DNA from: Streptomyces sp. NBC_00683
GTDB taxonomy: Bacteria > Actinomycetota > Actinomycetes > Streptomycetales > Streptomycetaceae
Length of the DNA stretch: 64,000 bases
Direction of reading: 5' to 3'
Assembly: GCF_036226745.1 (NCBI RefSeq)
Contig: NZ_CP109013.1
Span: 2,790,001 to 2,854,000 of the forward strand
The translations under genes were made by a program, and so were the position numbers. The notes below the pieces were generated by a model. That model saw only the letters and a program-made list of their open reading frames with translations, ran no database searches and was not told the origin of the DNA. This document shows, piece after piece, positions 44,642 through 53,110 of this stretch (positions are counted from its first letter, which is position 1; the number at the start of each line of letters is the position of its first letter).

Positions 44642-44658
44642 TTCGGCTGACGCCGAAA
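44641..44658. promoter_or_regulatory. Operator candidate between MFS and DUF5937 genes
   Basis: Perfect arms TTTCGGC and GCCGAAA with a 4-bp spacer overlap the expected transcription start of the regulator gene. It lies 39 bp from the transporter start. Confidence 0.6.
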
Positions 44659-44670
44659 CTTGAGGGCCGC

Positions 44671-45657
44671 ATGCCGTTCCACCTGTACTTCGACGAGAGC
44701 GACCTGCTCCGCTGCCGCTTCGCACTCTCGCCGCTCTGGGAGACCCAGGAGGCCGTACGCACACTGTCGCGCCCCGGGCGGCACGGCTACCACCTCCCCT
44801 GGCTGCGCCGGATCCGCGAGGACGCCGCGGCTCTGGATCTCGAACCGCTCTGGCGGCTGATGCCCGAGGGCGGTCACAACCCGGACTTCGTGTGCCCGCC
44901 GCCCGTCGGTCCGTTCACCACCTTCGAGGAGGAGATCGCCGCCGTGCGCGCGGTCGATCCGCTCGTCGCCAGGGACGACATGGCGCGGGCGCTCGCGGAC
45001 AAGCCCGGCAGCCTGGACTCGCCCACCGGACGGCGGCTGCTGGCCGACCCCGCCCGGGCGGTCCAGGAGCTCGCGGATCTGCTGGAGCGTGCCTGGCAGG
45101 TCCTGGTCGAGCCGCACTGGCCGCGGCTGCGGGCCCTGCTCGAGGCGGACATCGCCTACCACTCGCGCCGCCTCGCCGAGGTCGGCTTCGAGCGGCTGCT
45201 CGGCGAGATCAGCCCGCAGCTGCGCTGGTCCGGGTCGACCCTGACCGTGGTCGGCACCCGGGGCGACCACACCCGGGTCCTGGGCGGGCAGGGGCTCGTC
45301 CTCATGCCCAGCGTCTTCGTGTGGCCCGATGTGGTCGGCGGCTACGAGCCACCGTGGCTGCCCGCGGTGATCTACCCGGCACGCGGCATCGGCGGACTGT
45401 GGACGGAGTCCGCCGAGCGGACCCCCGAAGCGCTCGCCCGGCTGCTCGGAAGGGCCCGGGCCGATGTGCTGTGCGCGCTGGACGAACCCGCCGGGACCAG
45501 CGCCCTGGCCCACCGGCTCTCGCTCGCGCCCTCCTCCGTGTCCGCGCACCTGTCGGTGCTGCGCACCGCGGGACTGCTCACCTCGCGGCGGTACGGGCAC
45601 CAGGTGCTGTACGAACGAACGCCGCTCGGCATCGCCCTGACGGCGCAGGACCCGTGA
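44671..45657 (+). CDS. DUF5937/ArsR-type winged-helix regulator
   Basis: A 328-residue protein. The N-terminal 170 residues match the DUF5937 pattern found on Streptomyces ArsR-like regulators (MPFHLYFDESDLLRCRFALSPLWE). The C-terminal 65 residues form a winged HTH (TSALAHRLSLAPSSVSAHLSVLRTAGLLTSRR-like). No metal-binding cysteine cluster is seen, so it is not a classical arsenic sensor. It is divergent from an MFS exporter with a shared dyad, the usual layout of a repressor and its target. Confidence 0.85.
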   Translation: MPFHLYFDESDLLRCRFALSPLWETQEAVRTLSRPGRHGYHLPWLRRIREDAAALDLEPLWRLMPEGGHNPDFVCPPPVGPFTTFEEEIAAVRAVDPLVARDDMARALADKPGSLDSPTGRRLLADPARAVQELADLLERAWQVLVEPHWPRLRALLEADIAYHSRRLAEVGFERLLGEISPQLRWSGSTLTVVGTRGDHTRVLGGQGLVLMPSVFVWPDVVGGYEPPWLPAVIYPARGIGGLWTESAERTPEALARLLGRARADVLCALDEPAGTSALAHRLSLAPSSVSAHLSVLRTAGLLTSRRYGHQVLYERTPLGIALTAQDP

Positions 45658-45714
45658 GCAGGCCCAGCCGGCCCCGACCCGTCCGGGCGAGGGGTGCGCG
45701 TCCCCCGAACGGGA

Positions 45715-45743
45715 CGAGCCCCCGGCGTGACGCCGGGGGCTCG
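45715..45743. terminator. Bidirectional terminator
   Basis: CGAGCCCCCGGCG pairs with its complement around a 3-nt loop, between convergent genes. Confidence 0.85.
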
Positions 45744-45769
45744 GTGTGCGCGGTGCGACGGACGGGGCG

Positions 45770-46063
45770 TCAGCCCGCGAGGTGCCGCTCGACCGTCTCG
45801 ACCTTGGAGGTCAGCCCGTCGGTGACACCCGGCCTGATGTCGGCCTTCAGTACCAGGGACACCCGTCCGGCGCGGGCCTCGACGGCGGCGACGGCGCGCT
45901 TGACGACGTCCATCACCTCGTCCCACTCACCTTCGATGGAGGTGAACATCGCGTCCGTACGGTTGGGCAGTCCGGACTCGCGGACGACCCGCACGGCGTC
46001 GGCGACGTACTCGCCGACGTCCTCGCCCACACCCAGGGGACTCACGGAGAAGGCGACGATCAT
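45770..46063 (-). CDS. MTH1187/DUF77-family thiamine-binding-type protein
   Basis: A 97-residue ferredoxin-like-fold protein ([28 protein letters not shown], then [16 protein letters not shown]). Relatives bind thiamine or its precursors; no enzyme activity is established. Its ATG overlaps the stop of the upstream DUF3817 gene (ATGA), so the two are translated together. Confidence 0.85.
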   Translation of the reverse strand: MIVAFSVSPLGVGEDVGEYVADAVRVVRESGLPNRTDAMFTSIEGEWDEVMDVVKRAVAAVEARAGRVSLVLKADIRPGVTDGLTSKVETVERHLAG

Positions 46064-46410
46064 GCGCTGACCTTGCCCTCGGCGCGGGCGCGGGCTGCGA
46101 TGACGCCGTCGGCCTCGTACTGCTTGAGCAGCTTGTCGCCGTAGAACCCACCGAAGGGCACGACCGCGAGGAGGAAGAACAGCGCGACGCGCTTGAGCGG
46201 CCACTTGGCCTTGATCCACATGTCCAGCAGGAACACCACGTAGATCGTGAAGAGCAGGCCGTGCAGGGCGCCGAGGGGCGGCATCAGGAAGTCGATGTCC
46301 GAGACGCGCATCAGAAGCGAGCCGAAAATGAGCAGCGCCGGGAAGGAGAGCGCCTCGGGAACCGAGATGAGGCGCAGCCGGTGCAGGGCGCTGGCGGTCT
46401 TGATGTCCAC
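46060..46410 (-). CDS. DUF3817-family membrane protein (second copy)
   Basis: A 116-residue protein from a GTG at complement 46408-46410, with AAGG 8 nt upstream. It has three membrane helices and the family motif [24 protein letters not shown], close to that of the other DUF3817 protein in this window. Cotranslated with the DUF77 gene. The function is unknown. Confidence 0.85.
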   Translation of the reverse strand: MDIKTASALHRLRLISVPEALSFPALLIFGSLLMRVSDIDFLMPPLGALHGLLFTIYVVFLLDMWIKAKWPLKRVALFFLLAVVPFGGFYGDKLLKQYEADGVIAARARAEGKVSA

Positions 46411-46561
46411 GTGGGCACCTTCGGTGGGAGGGGGCGTTACGGCTTGTGAACGCAGGCACAAGCACAGCCATTGTGGCATCGCCCCCGGCCGGGTTGTCCC
46501 CGAGGGTCCACTCCGGGACACATCGTCCCCAGGGGCCCTGTTCTGTCGGGTGCGGTCGGGC

Positions 46562-46567
46562 TACCGT
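46562..46567 (+). promoter_or_regulatory. -10 box, leaderless candidate (AIM24 gene 1)
   Basis: TACCGT lies 6 nt before the GTG at 46574, with no ribosome-binding site. Confidence 0.45.
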
Positions 46568-46573
46568 CACTTC

Positions 46574-47212
46574 GTGGCAATGTTCCGGCTCCAGGGCAGC
46601 AAGACGCTCGCCGTCGATCTGACGGGCGATGCGGTCAGAGCGAAGAACGGCTCGATGGTCGCGTACGACGGCCGGATGGCCTTCAAGAAGATGTCCGGCG
46701 GCGGTGAGGGTGTCCGAGGCATGGTGACCCGCCGGCTGACCGGCGAACAGATGACGATGATGGAGGTGAAGGGGCAGGGCACCTGCTACTTCGCCGACCG
46801 GGCGAGCGAGATCAATCTGGTCTCGCTGCACGGCGACAAGCTGTACGTCGAGGCGAGCAATCTGCTGGCCACCGACGCCGGGCTGCGCACCGGCACCACC
46901 TTCACCGGCCTGCGCGGCGGGGCGAGCGGCAACGGCCTGTTCACCACCACCGTCGAGGGCACCGGCCAGGCGGCGATCATGTCGGACGGCTCGGCCGTGG
47001 TGCTGCGGGTGACACCCCAGTACCCGCTGAACGTCGACCCGGGCGCCTACATAGCGCACCAGGGAAACCTTCAGCAGCACTTCCAGTCCGGGGTCGGTTT
47101 CCGGACGTTCATCGGGGAGGGCTCCGGGGAGTCGTTCCAGATCCGCTTCGAGGGGGACGGCCTCGTCTACGTGCAGCCGAGCGAGCGGAACACCGTCGGA
47201 GGCGATGTCTGA
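46574..47212 (+). CDS. AIM24-family protein 1
   Basis: A 212-residue protein from a leaderless-type GTG; an ATG two codons later (46580) is the alternative. It is all-beta, with many short Gly-containing strands of the AIM24/TRAP-like fold ([60 protein letters not shown]). Yeast Aim24 is mitochondrial, while bacterial members have no firm function. No signal peptide is seen. First of three paralogues in one operon; its stop overlaps the next start (TGATG). Confidence 0.85.
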   Translation: MAMFRLQGSKTLAVDLTGDAVRAKNGSMVAYDGRMAFKKMSGGGEGVRGMVTRRLTGEQMTMMEVKGQGTCYFADRASEINLVSLHGDKLYVEASNLLATDAGLRTGTTFTGLRGGASGNGLFTTTVEGTGQAAIMSDGSAVVLRVTPQYPLNVDPGAYIAHQGNLQQHFQSGVGFRTFIGEGSGESFQIRFEGDGLVYVQPSERNTVGGDV

Positions 47213-47862
47213 TGCCGTTCCGTGAGATCAACTCGAAGATGGTCGAGGCCACGGTGGTGCCCGGCCAGAAGATGTACAGCCAGCGGGGCGCGATGCTCGC
47301 CTACCGCGGCGATGTGTCGTTCACCCCGAACATCCAGGGCGGACAGGGCGGCCTGGCGTCGATGATCGGCCGACGCGTCGCCAACGAGGCGACCCCGCTG
47401 ATGACGGTCGAGGGCAGCGGCACGGTGATGTTCGGCCACGGCGGCCACCACGTCCAGGTGATCGGACTGTCCGGCGACACGCTCTACGTGGAGGCCGACC
47501 GGCTGCTCGCCTTCGACGGGACGCTCCAGCAGGGCACGATGTTCATGGGCTCGCAGGGCGGCGTGATGGGCATGGTCCGCGGCCAGGTGACCGGTCAGGG
47601 CCTGTTCACCACGACGCTCAAGGGGCACGGGGCGGTAGCCGTGATGGCGCACGGCGGGGTGATCGAACTGCCGATCACCCCGGGGCGCCCGGTGCATGTG
47701 GACCCGCAGGCGTACGTCGCCCACCACGGCGACGTGACGAACAAGCTCTCCACCGCGCTGGGCTGGCGCGACATGGTGGGGCGCGGCTCCGGCGAGGCGT
47801 TCCAGCTGGAGCTCAGCGGCAATGGCGCGGTGTACGTCCAGGCGTCGGAGGAGAAGCTGTGA
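47212..47862 (+). CDS. AIM24-family protein 2
   Basis: A 216-residue paralogue of its neighbours. It has the same strand pattern ([60 protein letters not shown]). It overlaps the previous gene by one base and the next by four (GTGA), so translation of all three is coupled and a fixed ratio is likely. Confidence 0.87.
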   Translation: MPFREINSKMVEATVVPGQKMYSQRGAMLAYRGDVSFTPNIQGGQGGLASMIGRRVANEATPLMTVEGSGTVMFGHGGHHVQVIGLSGDTLYVEADRLLAFDGTLQQGTMFMGSQGGVMGMVRGQVTGQGLFTTTLKGHGAVAVMAHGGVIELPITPGRPVHVDPQAYVAHHGDVTNKLSTALGWRDMVGRGSGEAFQLELSGNGAVYVQASEEKL

Positions 47863-48629
47863 GCACGCCCGTGATCCACGATCCGACGACACTGCCGTCG
47901 GACGACAACGTCAACGCGTACACCTTCTGCGTGGAGCTCAAGGGGAGCCAGTGGTTCCTGCAGAAGGGCAAGATGATCGCCTACTACGGGCGGATCGACT
48001 TCAACGGCATAGGGCACGGCCGTTTCGACCGGCTGATCCGCACGAGCTTCCACTCGCCGCTGCACGCGAGCGACTGGGTGGTGGCCGAGGGCAGCGGGAA
48101 GATGCTGCTGGCGGACCGGGCCTTCGACGTGAACTCCTTCGACCTGGAGAACGGCAATCTGACGATCCGGTCCGGGAACCTGCTGGCGTACCAGCCGACG
48201 CTGGCGCTGAAGCAGTCGATCGTGCCGGGCTTCCTGACCCTGATCGGCACGGGGAAGTTCGTGGCCGCCTCCAACGGCCCGGTCGTCTTCATGGAGCCGC
48301 CGGTGCGGGTCGACCCGCAGGCCCTGGTGGGCTGGGCGGACTGCCCCTCGCCGTGCCACCACTACGACCACGGCTACATGACGGGCGTGATGGGCGGGCT
48401 CCGGTCGCTGACCGGGGTCGGCGGTACGTCGGGCGAGGAGCACCAATTCGAGTTCGTCGGAGCGGGCACGGTCCTGCTGCAGTCGACCGAGGTGCTGATG
48501 CCCGAGCGGGCGGCGGGCGCGACCCCGCACCAGCCGGGGGTTCCGGGCGGCGGCGGTGCGGGTCAACCCGGGGCCATGCCCCGCATACCCGGTCAGCTGG
48601 GGGACCTCCAGCGTCGCTTCGGATTGTGA
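47859..48629 (+). CDS. AIM24-family protein 3
   Basis: The 256-residue third paralogue, more divergent. It lacks the long Gly-rich loop of the other two but keeps the strand pattern (FLQKGKMIAYYGRIDFNGIG, LENGNLTIRSGNLLAYQPTL, EEHQFEFVGAGTVLLQSTE). It carries a CPSPCHHYDHGYM segment with two cysteines and three histidines that could bind a metal. A Pro/Gly-rich tail ends in LGDLQRRFGL. Last gene of the operon. Confidence 0.85.
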   Translation: MSTPVIHDPTTLPSDDNVNAYTFCVELKGSQWFLQKGKMIAYYGRIDFNGIGHGRFDRLIRTSFHSPLHASDWVVAEGSGKMLLADRAFDVNSFDLENGNLTIRSGNLLAYQPTLALKQSIVPGFLTLIGTGKFVAASNGPVVFMEPPVRVDPQALVGWADCPSPCHHYDHGYMTGVMGGLRSLTGVGGTSGEEHQFEFVGAGTVLLQSTEVLMPERAAGATPHQPGVPGGGGAGQPGAMPRIPGQLGDLQRRFGL

Positions 48630-48712
48630 ACGGTACTCTGCGGAGTGTGACGCGGGGCATCGCGTGCGCGGTGTCACACCCCCCAATTTCGTCCGTCTTT
48701 CAACTTCTTAGG

Positions 48713-48718
48713 TAGAAT
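48713..48718 (+). promoter_or_regulatory. -10 box, leaderless candidate (marR 2)
   Basis: TAGAAT, a near-consensus -10, lies 6 nt before the ATG at 48725, with no ribosome-binding site. Confidence 0.55.
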
Positions 48719-48724
48719 CCATAC

Positions 48725-49201
48725 ATGGAGACCGAGACGGCCACCCGTTGGCTGACCGATGCGGAGCAGTGTGCCTGGCGCACCCACCTGGACGTCAGCA
48801 GACTGCTGACCCACCAGCTGGAGAAGGACCTCCAGCCGTTCGGGCTGACCATGAACGACTACGAGATCCTGGTCAACCTCTCGGAGTCGGACGACCAGCG
48901 CATGCGGATGAGTGACCTCGCCGCGGCCACCCTTCAGTCCAAGAGCAGGCTCTCGCACCAGATCACCCGCATGGAGACCGCGGGTCTCGTGCGGCGTGAG
49001 CACTGCGAGTCGGACCGGCGCGGGCTGTACGCCGTGCTCACCGAGCTCGGCGCCGAGACGATGCGCAAGGTCGCGCCGCACCACGTCGAATCGGTGCGCA
49101 GGCACTTCATGGACCTGCTGTCGCCGGAGGCACTCGCGGATCTGCACGCCGCACTGACACCGATCGCGGACCACCTGCGCGGACGGCGCGGCAAGCCTTA
49201 G
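48725..49201 (+). CDS. MarR-family transcriptional regulator (second)
   Basis: A 158-residue winged-helix protein. The HTH is MRMSDLAAATLQSKSRLSHQ and the wing reads RREHCESDRRG. One cysteine (C in EHCES) sits in the wing, an unusual place that could sense oxidants. It is convergent with a histidine kinase gene. The target is unknown; the AIM24 operon just upstream is a candidate only by position. Confidence 0.88.
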   Translation: METETATRWLTDAEQCAWRTHLDVSRLLTHQLEKDLQPFGLTMNDYEILVNLSESDDQRMRMSDLAAATLQSKSRLSHQITRMETAGLVRREHCESDRRGLYAVLTELGAETMRKVAPHHVESVRRHFMDLLSPEALADLHAALTPIADHLRGRRGKP

Positions 49202-49237
49202 GACCTCCCGTCCGGATCTTGGCGCCCGCAGGGCCGG

Positions 49238-50689
49238 CTACGAGCGCGGCAGCCGCAGCGTGAACAGCGCCCCGCCCTGCGGCGCCGTACCCACCGTGAG
49301 CGTGCCGCGGTGGCGGGCCGCCACATCGCGGGCGATGGCAAGGCCCAGGCCCGCCCCTCCGTCGTCCCGGCTGCGTGCGTCGTCGAGACGGACGAACCGC
49401 TCGAAGATCCGGTCGTGCTCCTCCTCGGGGACGCCCGGGCCGTCGTCCGTGACCGCGACGAGCACATCGCCCCGGTCCGCCGACACGGACACGGCCACCG
49501 AACGCTCCGCATGGCGTTCGGCGTTGTCCAGCAGGTTGCCGACCACCCGGGTCAGCTGCCCGCGCGAACCGCGGACCTCCAGCGGCCCGGACCCCGTGAC
49601 GGACACCGCCACCGCGATCCGGTCCCCCGTGCGCTGCGGGACCTCCTCGCGGACCAGCGCCCCCAGATCGACCACCGCCCGCCCCGGCCGCTCCCCCGCG
49701 TCCAGCCGGGCCAGCAGCAGCAGATCCGCGGCCAGCACCTGCAGCCGTACGGTGTCGGCGACCGCGCCCGGCACATCCAGGAGCTCCGGATGCGCGGCGC
49801 CCACCTCCAGCTGGGTGCGCAGCGAGGCGATGGGGCTGCGCAGCTCGTGCGAGGCGTCCGCGACGAAGCGCCGCTGCCGGTCCACCGAGGCTTCGAGCAC
49901 GGTCAGGGTCTCGTTGGTGGTGCGGGCCAGCCGGGCGATCTCGTCGCGCGAGCCCGGCTCCGGCACCCGTCGGCCGAGGTCCTGGGACGCGGTGATCGCG
50001 GCGAGCTCCCGCCGGATGCCCTCGACCGGTCGCAGCGCGCGCCTGGTGACCAGCCAGGTGACCCCGGCGACGACGACCAGCAGGAAGGGCAGTCCGGTCA
50101 GCATGGTGGTGCGTACGGAGTCCACGGCCTCCTGTTCGGCGGCGAGCGGGGCGCCCGCATGGACGATCACCGGGAGGCCCGCCCGTGTGACGGCCTCGAC
50201 GGCGGCGAATCGGTAGTCGGCCGTGTCACCCTCGACGGTGGCGCTGCCGTTGCTGAAGTCGGGGTCGTCGGAGGAGACTTCGCCGCGGTCCGGGTCGCTG
50301 CCGCGGCTGCCGTCGTCCTCGTCCTCGCCGTCGTCACCGCGTCCCGAGCCGTCCCCGGAGCTTCCGGCCGACGCCGAGGGAGCCGGGGTGACCTCCGACG
50401 TGGTGGTCCCCGAAATGGCCTCCAGGCCCTCCGAGACGACCAGGACGCGCCCTTCCTCGTCGGTCACCTGGACCGGGTGGACGTCCTCGTCGCTCAGGTC
50501 CAGATCCTCGTACGGCACGTCCAGAGCGACCTGCCCGGCCACCTCGCGCGCCACGACCTCCGCCTCCAGGCCGGCCCGGTCCGTCAGGTTGCCGCGCAGC
50601 ACCTGGAGCACGACGAGCCCGGCGGCCACCAGGGCCACGGCGACGACCAGGGTGGCACCCAGGGCGGCTCTGGCCCGTACGGACCTCAC
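49238..50689 (-). CDS. Sensor histidine kinase with acidic extracytoplasmic loop
   Basis: A 483-residue kinase from a GTG that overlaps the upstream regulator stop (GTGA). TM1 is about 10-30 and TM2 about 197-215, with HAMP after it. The phospho-acceptor is H281 in FVADASHELRSPIASL, and the HATPase has NLLDNAERH and DDGPGVPEEEHDRIFERF. The external loop (31-196) contains a very acidic Asp/Gly/Ser/Glu stretch (about 110-145) that could bind cations. It probably pairs with the adjacent OmpR-type regulator. Confidence 0.92.
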   Translation of the reverse strand: MRSVRARAALGATLVVAVALVAAGLVVLQVLRGNLTDRAGLEAEVVAREVAGQVALDVPYEDLDLSDEDVHPVQVTDEEGRVLVVSEGLEAISGTTTSEVTPAPSASAGSSGDGSGRGDDGEDEDDGSRGSDPDRGEVSSDDPDFSNGSATVEGDTADYRFAAVEAVTRAGLPVIVHAGAPLAAEQEAVDSVRTTMLTGLPFLLVVVAGVTWLVTRRALRPVEGIRRELAAITASQDLGRRVPEPGSRDEIARLARTTNETLTVLEASVDRQRRFVADASHELRSPIASLRTQLEVGAAHPELLDVPGAVADTVRLQVLAADLLLLARLDAGERPGRAVVDLGALVREEVPQRTGDRIAVAVSVTGSGPLEVRGSRGQLTRVVGNLLDNAERHAERSVAVSVSADRGDVLVAVTDDGPGVPEEEHDRIFERFVRLDDARSRDDGGAGLGLAIARDVAARHRGTLTVGTAPQGGALFTLRLPRS

Positions 50690-51348
50690 AGCGCCTCCAG
50701 GCGGTAGCCCGCCCCGCGCACCGTACGGATGGACGCCGCGCCGAGCTTGCGCCGCAGGGTGCTGATGTAGACCTCGACGATGTTCGGGTCGCCGTCGTAC
50801 GCGAAGTCCCAGACGTGCTCCAGGATGTCGGCCTTGCTGACCACCTCGCCGGCCCGCAGCGCGAGCTGTTCCAGTACGGCGAACTCCTTGGTCGTGAGGG
50901 TGACTTCGTCCTCCCCCCGGTGGACCCGGCGGGCGGCGGTCTCCACCCGCAGCGTGCCGACGGTGAGCACCGGCGAGGCGGTGCCGCCGCCCCGGCGGCG
51001 CAGCAGCGCCCGGACCCGGGCGACGAGCACGACGTACGAGAACGGCTTGGTCAGATAGTCGTCGGCCCCGGTGTCGAGGCCCTCCGCCTCGTCGTACTCC
51101 CCGTCCTTCGCGGTCAGCATCAGGATCGGCACATCGTGGCCGTCGGCGCGCAGTTCGGCACAGACCCGGTAGCCGTTCATGCCGGGCAGCATGATGTCCA
51201 GGACCACGAGGTCGTGGACGCCCTCACGGGCCCGGTACAGCCCTTCGAGTCCGTCGTGCACGACGTCCACGGCGAAGCCCTCGGCGGTGAGTCCCCTGGC
51301 CAGGGACACCGCAAGACGCTTCTCGTCCTCCACGATCAACAGGCGCAT
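50686..51348 (-). CDS. OmpR/PhoB-family response regulator
   Basis: A 220-residue regulator. The receiver has D51 (LVVLDIMLPGMNGY) and lysine in DYLTKPFSYVVL; the C-terminal winged helix (TKEFAVLEQLALRAGEVVSK) ends in TVRGAGYRLEAL. It is upstream of and coupled to the histidine kinase. Direct repeats in its divergent promoter suggest it controls itself and the PepSY-domain gene. Confidence 0.94.
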   Translation of the reverse strand: MRLLIVEDEKRLAVSLARGLTAEGFAVDVVHDGLEGLYRAREGVHDLVVLDIMLPGMNGYRVCAELRADGHDVPILMLTAKDGEYDEAEGLDTGADDYLTKPFSYVVLVARVRALLRRRGGGTASPVLTVGTLRVETAARRVHRGEDEVTLTTKEFAVLEQLALRAGEVVSKADILEHVWDFAYDGDPNIVEVYISTLRRKLGAASIRTVRGAGYRLEAL

Positions 51349-51370
51349 GGGGACAGCCTCCCAAACCGAA

Positions 51371-51408
51371 CCTGAAGACGGCTTCAGGTGGCTTCAGGCT
51401 GCGTTCAG
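51371..51408. promoter_or_regulatory. CTTCAGG repeats, response-regulator binding site candidate
   Basis: Two exact GCTTCAGG and one related GCGTTCAG are spaced exactly 10 bp apart (51381, 51391, 51401), and an inverted CCTGAAG precedes them. Such helical-turn repeats are typical of OmpR-class sites. Confidence 0.6.
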
Positions 51409-51464
51409 CATCGCTGGGCCAGTGTGGGTCCCGTCGCACCGCACATCCATCGGGGAGGAACCTC

Positions 51465-52031
51465 ATGCAGCGCAACATCGCCGTCATCGCCGTCGCCGCA
51501 GCCGTGCTCATCGGCGGCGGAGCCGCAGCCGCCGCCGCGTTCACGGACGACGGGAACAGCGGTGGCAGCAGCCGGAAGGATTCGGCACCGGTCGCGGTGA
51601 CGGGCGACTCGGTCACCGTCGACGACGCCGTGGCCGCCGCGCTGAAGGCCGTCCCGGGCAGGGTGATCGAGGCGGAGCTGGACGACGACGACAGCAAGGG
51701 GCTGGTCTGGGAGATCGATGTGTACGGCTCCGACAAGGTCTGGCACGACGTGAAGGTCGACGCGGACAACGCAAAGGTGCTGTCCGAGCGGGGCGACGCC
51801 GACAACCGGCGCCCGGTGCCCGGTTCGGACCGTGTCTCGGTGATCGCCGCGGTGGACGCCGCACGCGGGGCGGAGCCGGGCACGGTGACGTCCGTGGACC
51901 TGGACGGCGACGACGGCACGCTGGTCTGGGACGTCGACATCGCGGGCAAGGACGGCAGGACGCACGAGCTGGACGTCGACGCCAGGACGGCCGACGTCAG
52001 CGGGAGCAAGGACGACGGGCACGACAACTGA
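51465..52031 (+). CDS. Exported PepSY-domain protein
   Basis: A 188-residue protein with an N-terminal signal or anchor helix (about 5-27) and two PepSY domains (about 48-115 and 122-180, VSVIAAVDAARGAEPGTVTS). It is strongly acidic (LDDDDSKG, DDGHDN). PepSY proteins at two-component loci are often regulated outputs or inhibitors of extracytoplasmic factors; which applies here is unknown. It is divergent from the response regulator. Confidence 0.85.
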   Translation: MQRNIAVIAVAAAVLIGGGAAAAAAFTDDGNSGGSSRKDSAPVAVTGDSVTVDDAVAAALKAVPGRVIEAELDDDDSKGLVWEIDVYGSDKVWHDVKVDADNAKVLSERGDADNRRPVPGSDRVSVIAAVDAARGAEPGTVTSVDLDGDDGTLVWDVDIAGKDGRTHELDVDARTADVSGSKDDGHDN

Positions 52032-52067
52032 CGGTTCCGACCGCGCCGTGCAGTGCCGTTCGGCGGT

Positions 52068-52095
52068 TCCCGGGCGGCCCGCACGCCGCCCGGGA
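52068..52095. terminator. Bidirectional terminator
   Basis: Perfect 11-bp arms (TCCCGGGCGGC) with a 6-nt loop, between the PepSY gene and the convergent meaB. Confidence 0.85.
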
Positions 52096-52103
52096 GCCGG
52101 CCG

Positions 52104-53075
52104 TCAGTCGTCGGCCGGGAGCCCGGTGAGTCCCGCCACCAGCTCGTCCGCAGCCGCGTACGGGTCGAGGCGGCCGGCCACGATCCGTGCCGCCAGCGCG
52201 TCCAGTCGCCGGTCCCCGTGGAGATCGGCGATGCGCTCGCGCAGGGCGGTGACAGCGATCGTCTCGACCTCACGGGCGGCACGTGCCGTGCGCCGTTCGG
52301 CCAGGACGCCGTGCTCCTCCATCCACGCCCGGTGCTTCTCGAGCGCCTCGACGACCTCGTCGATGCCCTCGCCCCGGGCGGCGACCGTCTTCACGATCGG
52401 CGGCCGCCAGTCGCCGGGCCCCCTGGACTCCCCGAGCCCCAGCATGTGGTTGAGCTCGCGGGCGGTGGCGTCCGCGCCGTCCCGGTCGGCCTTGTTGACG
52501 ACGTACACATCGCCGATCTCCAGGATTCCGGCCTTCGCCGCCTGGATGCCGTCGCCCATGCCCGGGGCGAGCAGGACGACGGAGGTGTCGGCCTGGGAGG
52601 CGATCTCCACCTCCGACTGGCCGACGCCCACCGTCTCCACGAGGATCACGTCGCAGCCCGCCGCGTCCAGCACCCGGATCGCCTGCGGAGCGGACCAGGC
52701 GAGGCCGCCCAGATGGCCGCGGGTGGCCATCGAGCGGATGTAGACGCCCGGGTCGGAGGCGTGCTCCGACATCCGGACCCGGTCACCGAGGAGCGCGCCC
52801 CCGGAGAACGGGGACGACGGGTCGACGGCCAGGACCGCGACCCGCTTCCCGGCCTTCCGGTAGGCGGAGACCAGCGCCGAGGTCGACGTGGACTTGCCGA
52901 CACCCGGTGAACCCGTGAGCCCGACGACGTACGCATGACCCGCGAGCGGTGCCAGGGCCGCCATCACCTCGCGCAGCTGGGGCGAGGCCCCCTCCACCAG
53001 GGAGATGAGCCGGGCCACCGCACGTGGCCTGCCCTGGCGTGCCTGCTCGACCAGGGTGGGGACGTCCACCATCAC
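52104..53075 (-). CDS. meaB: Methylmalonyl-CoA mutase-associated GTPase
   Basis: A 323-residue G3E-family P-loop GTPase (ArgK/MeaB) that loads and protects the B12 cofactor of acyl-CoA mutases. Walker A is GLTGSPGVGKST (52-63), with DPSSPFSGGALLGDRVRM switch region, ETVGVGQSE, and the NKADRDG guanine-specificity motif. It lies 35 bp downstream of the thiolase gene on the same strand and is probably co-transcribed. No mutase is adjacent; icmA in this window is one possible client. Confidence 0.94.
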   Translation of the reverse strand: MMVDVPTLVEQARQGRPRAVARLISLVEGASPQLREVMAALAPLAGHAYVVGLTGSPGVGKSTSTSALVSAYRKAGKRVAVLAVDPSSPFSGGALLGDRVRMSEHASDPGVYIRSMATRGHLGGLAWSAPQAIRVLDAAGCDVILVETVGVGQSEVEIASQADTSVVLLAPGMGDGIQAAKAGILEIGDVYVVNKADRDGADATARELNHMLGLGESRGPGDWRPPIVKTVAARGEGIDEVVEALEKHRAWMEEHGVLAERRTARAAREVETIAVTALRERIADLHGDRRLDALAARIVAGRLDPYAAADELVAGLTGLPADD

Positions 53076-53110
53076 GCTCGGTCTCCTCGCTCGCTCATAC
53101 GTACGGCTGA

